Assembly (NCBI GenBank): GCA_002435705.1
Contig: DIVA01000081.1
Coordinates: 1 to 47,245 of the forward strand
Direction: 5' to 3'
Length of the DNA: 47,245 nt
From: Bacteriovoracaceae bacterium UBA6144
GTDB lineage: Bacteria; Bdellovibrionota; Bacteriovoracia; Bacteriovoracales; Bacteriovoracaceae
Below are positions 7,575-15,715 of this stretch, piece after piece. The notes beneath the pieces are model-generated. The model was not told where the DNA came from. It was given only the letters and a program-made list of their open reading frames with translations, and ran no database searches. How positions within the stretch are numbered: the stretch's first letter is position 1; every line of letters starts with the position of its first letter. Made by a program: the position numbers and the translations under genes.

Positions 7575-9308
7575 ATGCCAAAGTATCAAGTAGACCTCAA
7601 AGATATCCAGTTCAACCTTTTTGACGTGCTCAAGGTTCAACGCCTGCAGCAGTTTGGGATGGGAGAGAACGACTACAAAGGCATTCTCGAGGAGTACAAT
7701 AAGTTCGTAGAGAATGAAGTTTTTCCCACACGTGAACCCTCTGATATGGAAGGGGTTAAACTTGTGAATGGTAATGTGAAGGTTGCCGAATGCTTGCACC
7801 CGCTGCAAAAAGCTTTTTACGAAAATGGTTGGTTCGCTTTGGGCTCTCCTGAAGAGATCGGCGGGACTCCAGTTCCAGAAGCACTCTACACGGCCTGCAT
7901 GTCTCTTGCGACAGGAGCTAACTGTGCCTGGATGATGTACCCAGGTCTGTCGCGAGCAGCGATGAACGTGATTCGTCTAAAGGGTAGTGATTTTATGAAG
8001 ACCCACATCATTCCACCTATGGTGAGCGGTGACTGGGGGGGGACGATGTGTCTGACGGAGCCTGGAGCTGGCTCAGATGTAGGGGCCCTCAAATCTACCG
8101 CGAAGCTATTGGCCAATGGTAAGTACGCCATCAAAGGAACTAAGATTTTTATCTCTTCAGGAGAGAGTGATCTCTACAAAAATAATATTCATCTCGTCTT
8201 GGCCCGTACACCTAATGGTGGCGAAGGCACCAAGGGCATTTCACTTTTTGTTGTTCCTCGCTTCAAGATCAATGAGGATGGGTCAGTGGGTGGAGATAAC
8301 AATGTTCAGTGCTCTAAGATCGAACATAAAATGGGAATCCACGCCTCAGCCACATGTGAATTGCAATTTGGGCAAACGGGAGAGACGGAAGGCTGGCTGA
8401 TTGGTGATGAGTTTGAAGGCATGAGCACCATGTTCATCATGATGAATGAAGCTCGTTTATATTGCGGAATCCAAGGGGAGAGTCAGGCGAATCTAGCCTA
8501 CCTCCTGGCGGATAACTATGTCCGGGAGCGCGCACAGTTTGGGAAAGAACTCATCCAGCACCCAGACATCCGTCGCAACCTTCTGCGCATGCGGGCCATG
8601 AGCCGCGGAATGCGTGCGATTTGTATGTACACGGCGGACCTCTTCGATAAAGTCCATGAAACCGGTGATCATAAATATGAAGGACTGATAGGACTCATGA
8701 CTCCGATCTGTAAGGCTTATTGCTCAGAGCAAGGCTTTCAAGTGGCCGTAGAGTCTTTGCAGGCCCATGGTGGGTACGGTTATTGTACTGAGTACGGTAT
8801 CGAGCAGTTCGTGCGTGATATTAAAATTGCCACAATCTATGAAGGGACTAATGGTATTCAGGCGATTGATTTCGTCATGAGAAAAATTCTGAAAGATGGC
8901 GGCAAGGCGATCTCTGCACTCTCTGCAGAAATCGTGGCCTCCGTGGGGGGCTTGAATGAAGCCACTTTCAAAAAAGAGAAAGATCTCTTTGGCAAAGTGC
9001 TCATGAGTGCACAATCAACGATGCAATTCATCTCAGGTCTTGCGCAAAAAAATCAATTCAATATCGTGTTACAACACTGCACTGATTTTCTCCAGTTTGC
9101 CTCCCAGATGGTGGTGGCCTGGAGACTTATGGAGTCTGCAAAAATTGCGGAGCAAAAATTAAGTGGTGCGACCGGTGAAGAGAAAGAGTATTTGGAGTCT
9201 AAAATAGTCGACTTTAAGGTCTATTGTGCCCACTACTTGGTGCACAACCTCTCGATCGCAAAAACGATTACTGATTTTAGCGATGATGTGATGGCACTAG
9301 AGCTTTGA
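7575..9308 (+). CDS. Acyl-CoA dehydrogenase (FadE-like)
   Basis: The 577-residue length fits the larger acyl-CoA dehydrogenases with an extra C-terminal domain. These FAD enzymes do the first oxidation of beta-oxidation. The motif CLTEPGAGSDVG is the flavin/substrate signature of the middle domain, and IYEGTNGIQ carries the catalytic Glu of the C-terminal helical domain. The last 130 residues or so form the additional helical domain. The ribosome site AGGAGA precedes ATG 7575. It appears monocistronic, with a possible promoter near 7479-7508 (TTGTCT, 18 bp, TATATC). Chain-length preference cannot be read. Confidence 0.9.
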   Translation: MPKYQVDLKDIQFNLFDVLKVQRLQQFGMGENDYKGILEEYNKFVENEVFPTREPSDMEGVKLVNGNVKVAECLHPLQKAFYENGWFALGSPEEIGGTPVPEALYTACMSLATGANCAWMMYPGLSRAAMNVIRLKGSDFMKTHIIPPMVSGDWGGTMCLTEPGAGSDVGALKSTAKLLANGKYAIKGTKIFISSGESDLYKNNIHLVLARTPNGGEGTKGISLFVVPRFKINEDGSVGGDNNVQCSKIEHKMGIHASATCELQFGQTGETEGWLIGDEFEGMSTMFIMMNEARLYCGIQGESQANLAYLLADNYVRERAQFGKELIQHPDIRRNLLRMRAMSRGMRAICMYTADLFDKVHETGDHKYEGLIGLMTPICKAYCSEQGFQVAVESLQAHGGYGYCTEYGIEQFVRDIKIATIYEGTNGIQAIDFVMRKILKDGGKAISALSAEIVASVGGLNEATFKKEKDLFGKVLMSAQSTMQFISGLAQKNQFNIVLQHCTDFLQFASQMVVAWRLMESAKIAEQKLSGATGEEKEYLESKIVDFKVYCAHYLVHNLSIAKTITDFSDDVMALEL

Positions 9309-9355
9309 TCGAGCACGTGTTACAATGAATTAATTTTTTAGTTTAAAGGTTACCC

Positions 9356-10180
9356 GTGTTTAAAGAAAAAGTGTTTGAGCTGGCCCGAGAATTCTCGGGA
9401 CATACTCATGGCGCCACTGATTATGACAAAGATCTCATCTTTGTCATGGGTGGAAATGACCAAGAGTATGTTCCTTGGAGTTTCGTGCAAAAAAGTGACC
9501 CTAGCTTCAGCAGTATTGGTCTGTTGAAGTCTGAGGGGTTCGTTTATAGTGGCTATGAGTTTCTTGAGCTCCAGAGCTTTGATCAGTGGTATCAAAAACA
9601 ATTCCAGAAGAAACTTTCAGGTAAATCGTTAAAGAGTGTCGGGATTCTTCATCTCCCAGATCAAAAAGCCATTTTTGATACGGTCGAAGTGGTTTATCAA
9701 ACGCATAAAATTCTCAAAGATCATAAAGTCCTCGTGAATGGAAAGAATCTTCCGGTGCAACTGGGGGAGTGGTATGCCAAAATTATTTTTGGACTCCATC
9801 AGATTAAGAGTACCTCTCAGAGAGGCTTCGATTTTAAGACGGAGCTTGGTAAGACAGTAGAAGTTAAAATTGATTTCCACGACACCACAAGTCCCAAAGG
9901 CGTGAAGATCAAGAAGAGCCTCGCGGAGCTTTCGGACTATACGATTGTGATGTATGTCGCGAAGAATTTCACGATCAGAGACATTCTTTTCTTGGATTCA
10001 GATTTTGTGCTTCGTAAGTTTGATTCGAAGGGGCATACCATTTTCCTGAAAGATCAGGATGTACAAAACTACTTTTTCTCAAGATCAGATAAGCACTATG
10101 ATAAGGTCAGCAATAAATCTGCTCTGCTTCGTTTTGCCAATCCTCAACTCGCCATGAAGCTTGAGGACCGTCTAAAATAA
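9356..10180 (+). CDS. Probable PD-(D/E)XK nuclease-fold protein
   Basis: This 274-residue protein begins with GTG (AAAGGT ribosome site upstream) and has no signal peptide. The C-terminal half shows what looks like a restriction-endonuclease-like core: Glu138 in GEWYAKIIFGL, Asp159 in QRGFDF, then Glu169-Val-Lys171 (GKTVEVKI), followed by KKSLAELSDYTIVMY. This is the E...D...ExK layout of PD-(D/E)XK enzymes. The N-terminal 90 residues are not recognised. No methyltransferase of the restriction-modification kind is adjacent. Its end overlaps rlmL by 9 bp. The fold call is by motif only and the target is unknown; repair, processing or defence are all possible. Confidence 0.55.
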   Translation: MFKEKVFELAREFSGHTHGATDYDKDLIFVMGGNDQEYVPWSFVQKSDPSFSSIGLLKSEGFVYSGYEFLELQSFDQWYQKQFQKKLSGKSLKSVGILHLPDQKAIFDTVEVVYQTHKILKDHKVLVNGKNLPVQLGEWYAKIIFGLHQIKSTSQRGFDFKTELGKTVEVKIDFHDTTSPKGVKIKKSLAELSDYTIVMYVAKNFTIRDILFLDSDFVLRKFDSKGHTIFLKDQDVQNYFFSRSDKHYDKVSNKSALLRFANPQLAMKLEDRLK

Positions 10181-11392
10181 TTGATACTCAGCCACCCGGC
10201 ACTCAATATCACCATTAAAGATAATGATCTTTTTCGAGGTTCGTAGCGATATGTTTTTGAGCATGGGAAGATTTCCCGTCAGCACACCAGCGCGGTGGCC
10301 TTTCCAGTTACGTTTCCAGTTCTCTCCCAACTCTTTATACAGCTCCTTTAACTTCTCTTCTTCATCTGCCATCAACCGATCTCCATAGGGCGGGTTACAA
10401 ATAAAGAGAGATTTTTCTTGGGGAGGAAGAATCTCGTGGGCATTCATCTGCTTCACGGGAATATTCATCCCCGCACGTTCAAGATTGAGTTTTGTTGATT
10501 TTACCGCTACTGGATCAAGGTCACTGCCCATGATGGGAAGAGTTGGCGCTTTCAGTCTTTCTTTATCCTGCTCATAAAGCTCCTTGGCCCAAGCTTGAAA
10601 CTCAGCAGGGATGTATTTATCTTTGGCAAACCACTGATGAGAAAGAAAAGACCAAGGTCTTTGACCCTTCATAAAGTCACGAAGTTTAAGGTATTGAGCC
10701 GAAAGACCTTTGGCGATCATGGCGCCCTCGATCAAGAAAGTTCCTGACCCGCACAGGCCATCGACCAGCGCCTCTTCCTTGGGGTTCCAGTTGAGCAGCA
10801 TTAAGATCCCGGCAGCGAGGTTCTCCCGCACCGGCGCTTCCACGCTGGCGACGCGGTAGCCACGTTGAGAAAGAGGGGAGCCACACAGATCAAGCATTAA
10901 TTGCACTTGATAAATCTTATCTCCTGAATCATCGACGCGAATGAGAAAGCTGATATCAGGGTTTTCTTTATCGATATTTGGGCGTCTCTCTTGCTCATTA
11001 TTAAACCAATCGACGATGGCGTCTTTAGCCTTAAGAGTGGTGAATTGAGAGTTGGTGAAGAACTCTCTTTCGCGATCAAGTTTTCCATAGATAGTAGTGA
11101 TCTTGAAGGTTTGAAACACGTCCATGACGGATTTCCATTTAATGTCACAGAGCTCTTGGTACATGGATTTTTCATTATGGCACTCAAAGCTATAGAGCTT
11201 TTTAAACACGCGGCTAGCAACTCTAGACTTCAAGAGAACTTTAAGGGCCACATGGGGGTTTTCTGAGCTAAAGGATATGCCGCCCTTCACCACAAGAGTC
11301 TCTTGGGCTCCCTCTGCCTTAAGTTCAGTCAGAAGAATGTCTTCTAGGCCTGTCGGACACGAGGCAAAATAGTCAAATCTATGTTTTTTCAT
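10172..11392 (-). CDS. rlmL: RlmL-type 23S rRNA guanine-N2 methyltransferase
   Basis: This 406-residue class I SAM-dependent methyltransferase has an N-terminal THUMP-type RNA-binding region (roughly residues 50-160) and a C-terminal Rossmann domain. VDGLCGSGTFLIEGA is the SAM loop and FICNPPYGDRL is the NPPY catalytic motif for exocyclic amino groups. Length and order match the N-terminal half of E. coli RlmKL (G2445 in 23S rRNA) and the free-standing homologues of other phyla, so no RlmK half is fused here. A ribosome site (AAGGT) precedes ATG 11392. It diverges from ahcY. Confidence 0.85.
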   Translation of the reverse strand: MKKHRFDYFASCPTGLEDILLTELKAEGAQETLVVKGGISFSSENPHVALKVLLKSRVASRVFKKLYSFECHNEKSMYQELCDIKWKSVMDVFQTFKITTIYGKLDREREFFTNSQFTTLKAKDAIVDWFNNEQERRPNIDKENPDISFLIRVDDSGDKIYQVQLMLDLCGSPLSQRGYRVASVEAPVRENLAAGILMLLNWNPKEEALVDGLCGSGTFLIEGAMIAKGLSAQYLKLRDFMKGQRPWSFLSHQWFAKDKYIPAEFQAWAKELYEQDKERLKAPTLPIMGSDLDPVAVKSTKLNLERAGMNIPVKQMNAHEILPPQEKSLFICNPPYGDRLMADEEEKLKELYKELGENWKRNWKGHRAGVLTGNLPMLKNISLRTSKKIIIFNGDIECRVAEYQLF

Positions 11393-11496
11393 TCATTTTA
11401 CCTTGGATAACGCGTAGACATCCTTGATGCTCTAGGCGTTTGATGCTAATTTTTGTGCATATCTATCAAACCTCACCCTCGAGGGAAAGGACTAAT

Positions 11497-12834
11497 ATGA
11501 AGCCATCGTTTTCTGAAGCTACCTACGGCAATTCAACTCGTTTAAAATACAAAGTGAAGGACATCGGTCTTGCTGACTGGGGTCGTAAAGAGATCAAGCT
11601 TGCCGAAGCAGAAATGCCAGGTCTTATGGCTTTACGTGAAGAATTTGGAAAATCAAAGCCACTCAAAGGCGCTCGCGTAGCGGGCTGCTTGCACATGACA
11701 ATTCAAACAGCTGTGTTGATTGAAACACTGGTAGAGCTCGGTGCTGATGTGACGTGGTCATCTTGTAATATTTTCTCCACTCAAGATCACGCGGCTGCGG
11801 CGATTGCTGCTGCAGGAATCCCTGTCTACGCTTGGAAAGGTCAAAACGAAGAAGAGTTCAACTGGTGTATCGACCAGACCATCTTCTTCGGGGAAGACAA
11901 AAAACCTTTGAACATGATTCTCGATGACGGCGGCGATCTCACAGAGATGGTCCTTTCTAAGTACCCAGAGCTCTACAAGGGCATCAAAGGAATTTCAGAA
12001 GAGACCACCACAGGCGTTCACCGTCTGTATGAACTCGCGAAAGCGGGCAAGCTTCCGGTTCCTTGCATCAACGTCAACGACTCTGTGACCAAGTCAAAGT
12101 TTGATAACAAGTACGGCTGTCGTGAATCATGTGTGGACGCTATTCGTCGCGCAACTGATGTGATGATCGCTGGTAAAGTGGCTGTTGTGGCTGGTTTCGG
12201 TGACGTAGGTAAGGGGTCTGCGGACTCTCTTCGCGGTGCTGGTGCACGCGTGATTGTGACAGAAATTGATCCTATCTGCGCTCTTCAGGCTGCGATGGAA
12301 GGCTTCGAAGTCAAGAAGATGGATGACGCCATTAAGGAAGCTGATATCGTTGTGACCACAACAGGTTGCAAAGACATCATCGTTGACCGTCATTTCCGTT
12401 CTTTGAAAGACAAGGCGATCGTGTGTAACATTGGCCACTTCGATATCGAAATTGATATGGCGTGGTTGAATAAAAACTACGGTCACACTAAAGACGTGAT
12501 CAAGCCTCAGGTTGATAAGTACACCATCGACGGCAAAGATGTGATCGTTCTTGCTGAAGGCCGTCTTGTAAACCTTGGCTGCGCTACTGGTCACCCAAGT
12601 TTCGTGATGTCAGCCTCTTTTACGAACCAGGTTTTGGCACAGATTGAACTCTGGCAGAACGCCGATAAGTACCAGAAGCAAGTTTATATGCTTCCCAAAA
12701 CTCTCGATGAAAAAGTGGCGCGTCTCCATCTCAAGAAAATTGGAGTGGAGCTTGATACTCTTTCAAAAACTCAAGCGGACTACCTTAGCATTTCAGCTGA
12801 AGGCCCGTTTAAGCCTGAGTACTACCGTTACTAA
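11497..12834 (+). CDS. ahcY: Adenosylhomocysteinase
   Basis: AhcY hydrolyses S-adenosylhomocysteine to adenosine and homocysteine, clearing the methyltransferase inhibitor. The 445 residues show the family hallmarks: QDHAAAAIAAAGIPVYAWKG, the NAD-binding loop GFGDVGKGSA, NVNDSVTKSKFDNKYGC, and the C-terminal KPEYYRY. I start at ATG 11497, with AAAGGA 7-8 bases upstream; an in-frame ATG at 11440 lacks family support. It overlaps rpiB by one base (TAATG). Homocysteine from here could feed the cystathionine enzyme at 38260. Confidence 0.97.
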   Translation: MKPSFSEATYGNSTRLKYKVKDIGLADWGRKEIKLAEAEMPGLMALREEFGKSKPLKGARVAGCLHMTIQTAVLIETLVELGADVTWSSCNIFSTQDHAAAAIAAAGIPVYAWKGQNEEEFNWCIDQTIFFGEDKKPLNMILDDGGDLTEMVLSKYPELYKGIKGISEETTTGVHRLYELAKAGKLPVPCINVNDSVTKSKFDNKYGCRESCVDAIRRATDVMIAGKVAVVAGFGDVGKGSADSLRGAGARVIVTEIDPICALQAAMEGFEVKKMDDAIKEADIVVTTTGCKDIIVDRHFRSLKDKAIVCNIGHFDIEIDMAWLNKNYGHTKDVIKPQVDKYTIDGKDVIVLAEGRLVNLGCATGHPSFVMSASFTNQVLAQIELWQNADKYQKQVYMLPKTLDEKVARLHLKKIGVELDTLSKTQADYLSISAEGPFKPEYYRY

Positions 12835-13256
12835 TGCAATTATTTATCGCCTGTGACCATGCTGCTTTTGAGGCTAAAGAAGCCTTAAAAGCAGCTCTGG
12901 CTGCCTCTCATCACGTGACAGATCTTGGGACTCATTCTCTTGAGTCCGTGCACTATCCTGAATATGCTTTTAAGCTCTCAGAATCCGTTCTTAGCCATCC
13001 AGACTCCATGGGCATACTGCTTTGTGGCTCTGGGATTGGAGTCTCGATTGGGGCCAATCGCTACAAGGGCATTCGGGCAGCACTGTGCCGGGACGTTGAA
13101 GATGCAAAGATGTCTCGCTCACATAATAACGCGAATGTCCTGTGTCTGGGGGCCAGACGGAACTCACTGCCGGAGTTGCAAGCGATGGTGGCTACTTTTC
13201 TCTCGACACCTTTTGAGGGTGGACGTCATGCTCTTAGGGTTCAGATGATGGAGTAG
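12834..13256 (+). CDS. rpiB: Ribose-5-phosphate isomerase B
   Basis: RpiB interconverts ribose-5-phosphate and ribulose-5-phosphate in the pentose phosphate pathway. The 140-residue protein has the LacAB/RpiB motifs: IACDHAAFEAKEAL at the N-terminus, GILLCGSGIGVSIGANRYKGIRAALC (active-site Cys and anion hole) and SRSHNNANVLCLGAR. It is translationally coupled to ahcY through TAATG. Ribose from adenosine released by AhcY gives a loose metabolic link. Its last 23 bp overlap the end of the opposite-strand exported protein gene. Confidence 0.9.
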   Translation: MQLFIACDHAAFEAKEALKAALAASHHVTDLGTHSLESVHYPEYAFKLSESVLSHPDSMGILLCGSGIGVSIGANRYKGIRAALCRDVEDAKMSRSHNNANVLCLGARRNSLPELQAMVATFLSTPFEGGRHALRVQMME

Positions 13257-15012
13257 TCTCTGGAACGACTTCTGCCTGCACCTTTTTATCTAAATCAAAC
13301 TTATTCCATGCTGATCTTCTGTAACGATTTGAGATCAAATCAAAAATTCCAATAGATGTATCTTTTGTGATTTCAGCTTGGGCGAAAGCTTGTTCTGCAA
13401 AGGTTTCTACTTGAACAGCTTCTTGTTTTCCGCCTTTGGCAAAAGGGTTAGAAAAATCAGTTTTATCACCGCGTCTACTGCTGGAGCCTGAACCAGATGA
13501 AGAATTATAGCTTGTGCCTTTAGGGGCCGATGCTTCGCTGTCGCCAAAACTAGGTACTGAACTCAAGGCGCCGCTTGAAAAAGAAGGATTAACAGGAGCT
13601 ATGTTTGATCCGGCTCCAAATGCTGCCGCCCGGGCGGGAACGCCCATTCTGTTAAGTTCTTTGGCGAGTTCACGGTTTTTATCACTAAGACTAACTGAAG
13701 GAATGTCCCCGATGGGCATTTTAGCGAGGGCCGCTTTCGTTCTGGCATTAATCGATCCAACAATTGGCTCAATTCTTTCCGAATCGAATTCACCGTTCAT
13801 TTCATTCAATAGACGAAGAGGGTCTGCCATATTTACACCACCGAAGTCAATCGAAGCGGCTCTGGCTTGCAATTGGCCATTCAGACACGAGTTGTTGCGT
13901 TTACAACTACAGCTTGTATCCACCTTGGCCTGTCCATTTTGGATAGTGGCACAGGGGATCGCATTCGGATTGGCGTTGCCATTGTTAGCCAGCTCTGGTG
14001 GCACACAAACTTTTACAAAGTTTCCTGGATCCGATTTTTGAGAGGTGGATTCAGCACAAAAGCATTGAGTTTGTGTGAATGGATTACACTGTCCGTCACC
14101 TGGTAGCCCGTCAGCCACTTTCTTGACCGCTGCTGCGTAATCTTTATGTTTCTTTGCCTTCCTGAAATAGATGTAGCTGACTAAACTCGCTGCTCCAATC
14201 TTCACCGCCATCATCGCTCCGTCTTTACCCGCCATGGAGGCTCCGCTGGCAACATAAGCGGTGTAACAGGCAGCGGTGGCCGCAAAAACAGTCGCCTGCA
14301 TAGTAGCCGTTTTTGCTCTGGTCTTATGCACGTTCGCCACGGCATAGAGTGATTCTTTCTGCTGATCACCTAAGCTATTTTGTTTTTGTTTATCATTCAT
14401 CTGCTGTTGAATATTTTTTTCTGAAACTTGCTGCGCTACCATTGAGATAGCTTCTCCCGCCATGGGGATATAAATACAAGCGTCTTTCTTTTCTTCTGTT
14501 TTCTTATCACCGCCTGCTTCTCCGGCTTTACTGGCATCTCCGGCTTTACTAGCATCCGCAGTTTTACTTGCATCCGCAGTTTTGCTTGCATCCGCAGCTT
14601 TGCCCGCATCCGCAGCTTTGCCCGCATCCGCAGCTTTGCCCGCATCCCCAGACTTCACATTCATTTTTATCGTTCCACCACCAGTCGCCATGGCGACCAT
14701 ACCAATCATTCCGTAAAGTTTAGGAATCATCTCTTCGAGGACTCCACCGAGGGTTCCACCTAGCACTTGTCCTGGGGCGCCAGATTCATCCTTACAGCCC
14801 AGCTGAGTTTTATACTCCTTGCTCAGTTTTCCGCATTCTTGCTTGAGGTAATCTCCTGCGATGCCTTGGTGAAAGTAGTTGTTGGCCTGATCTCGTTCCT
14901 GATCAGTCAGAGGTTTAGTTTCAGAGAAGGTTTCATTGAGGGTTTGCGCCATGGAAACAGAGGGGGCAAAAGCCATTTGAAAGACCAGCGAGAGACAAAT
15001 CATTTTTTTCAT
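13234..15012 (-). CDS. Large exported protein with Ala/Lys hexapeptide repeats
   Basis: The product is 592 residues with a signal peptide (MKKMICLSLVFQMAFAPSVS, cleavage near Ala-Gln). About seven tandem six-residue units at roughly residues 122-166 (GDAGKA, ADAGKA, ADASKT types) are encoded by 18-bp DNA repeats. Two Ala-rich hydrophobic stretches near residues 235-285 end in a basic stop-transfer-like FRKAKKHK, then comes a Cys-rich segment (CNPFTQTQCFC, then SCSCKRNNSC) and a low-complexity Ser/Gly part (SSSGSGSSSRRG). A ribosome site (AAGGA) precedes ATG 15012. Function unknown; it looks like an envelope-anchored structural or surface protein. Confidence 0.75.
   Translation of the reverse strand: MKKMICLSLVFQMAFAPSVSMAQTLNETFSETKPLTDQERDQANNYFHQGIAGDYLKQECGKLSKEYKTQLGCKDESGAPGQVLGGTLGGVLEEMIPKLYGMIGMVAMATGGGTIKMNVKSGDAGKAADAGKAADAGKAADASKTADASKTADASKAGDASKAGEAGGDKKTEEKKDACIYIPMAGEAISMVAQQVSEKNIQQQMNDKQKQNSLGDQQKESLYAVANVHKTRAKTATMQATVFAATAACYTAYVASGASMAGKDGAMMAVKIGAASLVSYIYFRKAKKHKDYAAAVKKVADGLPGDGQCNPFTQTQCFCAESTSQKSDPGNFVKVCVPPELANNGNANPNAIPCATIQNGQAKVDTSCSCKRNNSCLNGQLQARAASIDFGGVNMADPLRLLNEMNGEFDSERIEPIVGSINARTKAALAKMPIGDIPSVSLSDKNRELAKELNRMGVPARAAAFGAGSNIAPVNPSFSSGALSSVPSFGDSEASAPKGTSYNSSSGSGSSSRRGDKTDFSNPFAKGGKQEAVQVETFAEQAFAQAEITKDTSIGIFDLISNRYRRSAWNKFDLDKKVQAEVVPETTPSSEP
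14524..14649. repeat. Seven tandem 18-bp units inside a coding region
   Basis: There are seven contiguous units of 18 bp (unit AGCTTTGCCCGCATCCGC, read on the plus strand). Units 5 and 6 are identical and unit 7 differs by one base. Units 1-4 are more diverged. They keep the reading frame and encode six-residue Ala/Asp/Lys repeats. The gradient of divergence suggests expansion by replication slippage at the 14596-14649 end. Confidence 0.95.
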
Positions 15013-15145
15013 AAAATTCCTTATTCATCTATAATACCACAAGGCATGAATTTATTTGGACTAGGCAAGGGATTCTTAAGGATTCAAGCTAGTAAATACG
15101 ATCACTTATGTCGGCCTTAGACAGAAATCTCTCAGAGTCATCTGC

Positions 15146-15173
15146 AAAGAATAATTATCATTTGACGCTCAAA
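15146..15173. promoter_or_regulatory. Candidate metal-regulator site before the DtxR-like gene
   Basis: Positions 15146-15160 match 11 of 14 informative bases of the Fur 7-1-7 pattern (AAAGAAT-A-ATTATCA). Immediately after it, TTTGA-CGC-TCAAA (15161-15173) is an inverted repeat with the same half-sites as the palindrome at the feoA promoter (22989-23004). Either could be a binding site of the DtxR-like protein or of Fur. Confidence 0.35.
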
Positions 15174-15196
15174 CCGAGGGGGAATAGGGTAGTTTT

Positions 15197-15715
15197 ATGG
15201 GAAATGATAAGAAAATAGCCGTTCAACATACTCACGATAATGACCTGACTCACTCAATGGTTCATTACCTCCTCGCTATTCATAAGCTCAAAGAAATGAA
15301 GGGCTATGCGCGAGTCACAGATATTGCCAATGAGATGGGCCTCACCAAAGGCTCAGTATCTACAGCCCTGAATAACCTTCGTAAGCGTGATTTAGTGGTT
15401 GAAGATGAATCTAAGTTTCTTAGCCTCTCAGAGTCAGGCCATCATGCCGTTCATGATATCCTCTCGTCCCGTACCCTGCTTTTTTATTTTTTAAAAGATA
15501 TTGTCGGAGTATCAGAGGAAACAGCTCATAAAGACTCCTGCTTGATGGAGCATCTCATGAGTGAAGAGTCGAGAAATTTATTCTTTAAATTCATGCAATC
15601 GCTCTGCAACGGTGAGGCAAAAAAAATAGAATTTAATACCTCTTTTGATTTTAATCAATTTGATCATCCTGCAGATTTTATTGATATCCAGAAAGGCGAT
15701 AGTTACCTCAAGTGA
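15197..15715 (+). CDS. DtxR/MntR-family metal-dependent regulator
   Basis: This 172-residue protein has an N-terminal winged helix (YLLAIHKLKEMKGYARVTDI, NEMGLTKGSVSTALNNLRKR) and a DtxR-type metal-binding/dimerisation region: LSESGHHAVHDILSSRTLLFYFL, then DSCLMEHLMSEE, which carries the Cys/Glu/His metal ligands. The SH3-like third domain of DtxR is absent, as in MntR. It probably senses iron or manganese. It is the first gene of a coupled set: its TGA overlaps the GTG of the transporter-like gene. The half-sites upstream resemble those at feoA, so feoAB (23008) is a candidate target. Confidence 0.85.
   Translation: MGNDKKIAVQHTHDNDLTHSMVHYLLAIHKLKEMKGYARVTDIANEMGLTKGSVSTALNNLRKRDLVVEDESKFLSLSESGHHAVHDILSSRTLLFYFLKDIVGVSEETAHKDSCLMEHLMSEESRNLFFKFMQSLCNGEAKKIEFNTSFDFNQFDHPADFIDIQKGDSYLK

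Noticed and set aside
9356..11392. Restriction-modification system (nuclease-like protein next to a methyltransferase)
   Set aside because: The methyltransferase is an RlmL-type rRNA enzyme with a THUMP region, and the two genes are convergent, not an operon.
11393..11496. SAH riboswitch upstream of ahcY
   Set aside because: I looked for the conserved SAH-riboswitch core and found nothing convincing; only a loopless 10-bp palindrome (11476-11485) and a repeated TTGATGCT are present.
12127..12594. 155-codon open frame antisense to ahcY
   Set aside because: It lies fully inside a highly conserved enzyme gene, has no ribosome site, and its translation looks like a shadow of the biased codon use of ahcY.
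13514..14041. 175-codon frame on the plus strand inside the repeat-containing exported protein gene
   Set aside because: The opposite strand has a signal peptide, a ribosome site and a longer continuous frame, so this is a shadow.
14524..14649. CRISPR-like array
   Set aside because: The units are contiguous 18-mers without spacers, in frame within a coding gene.
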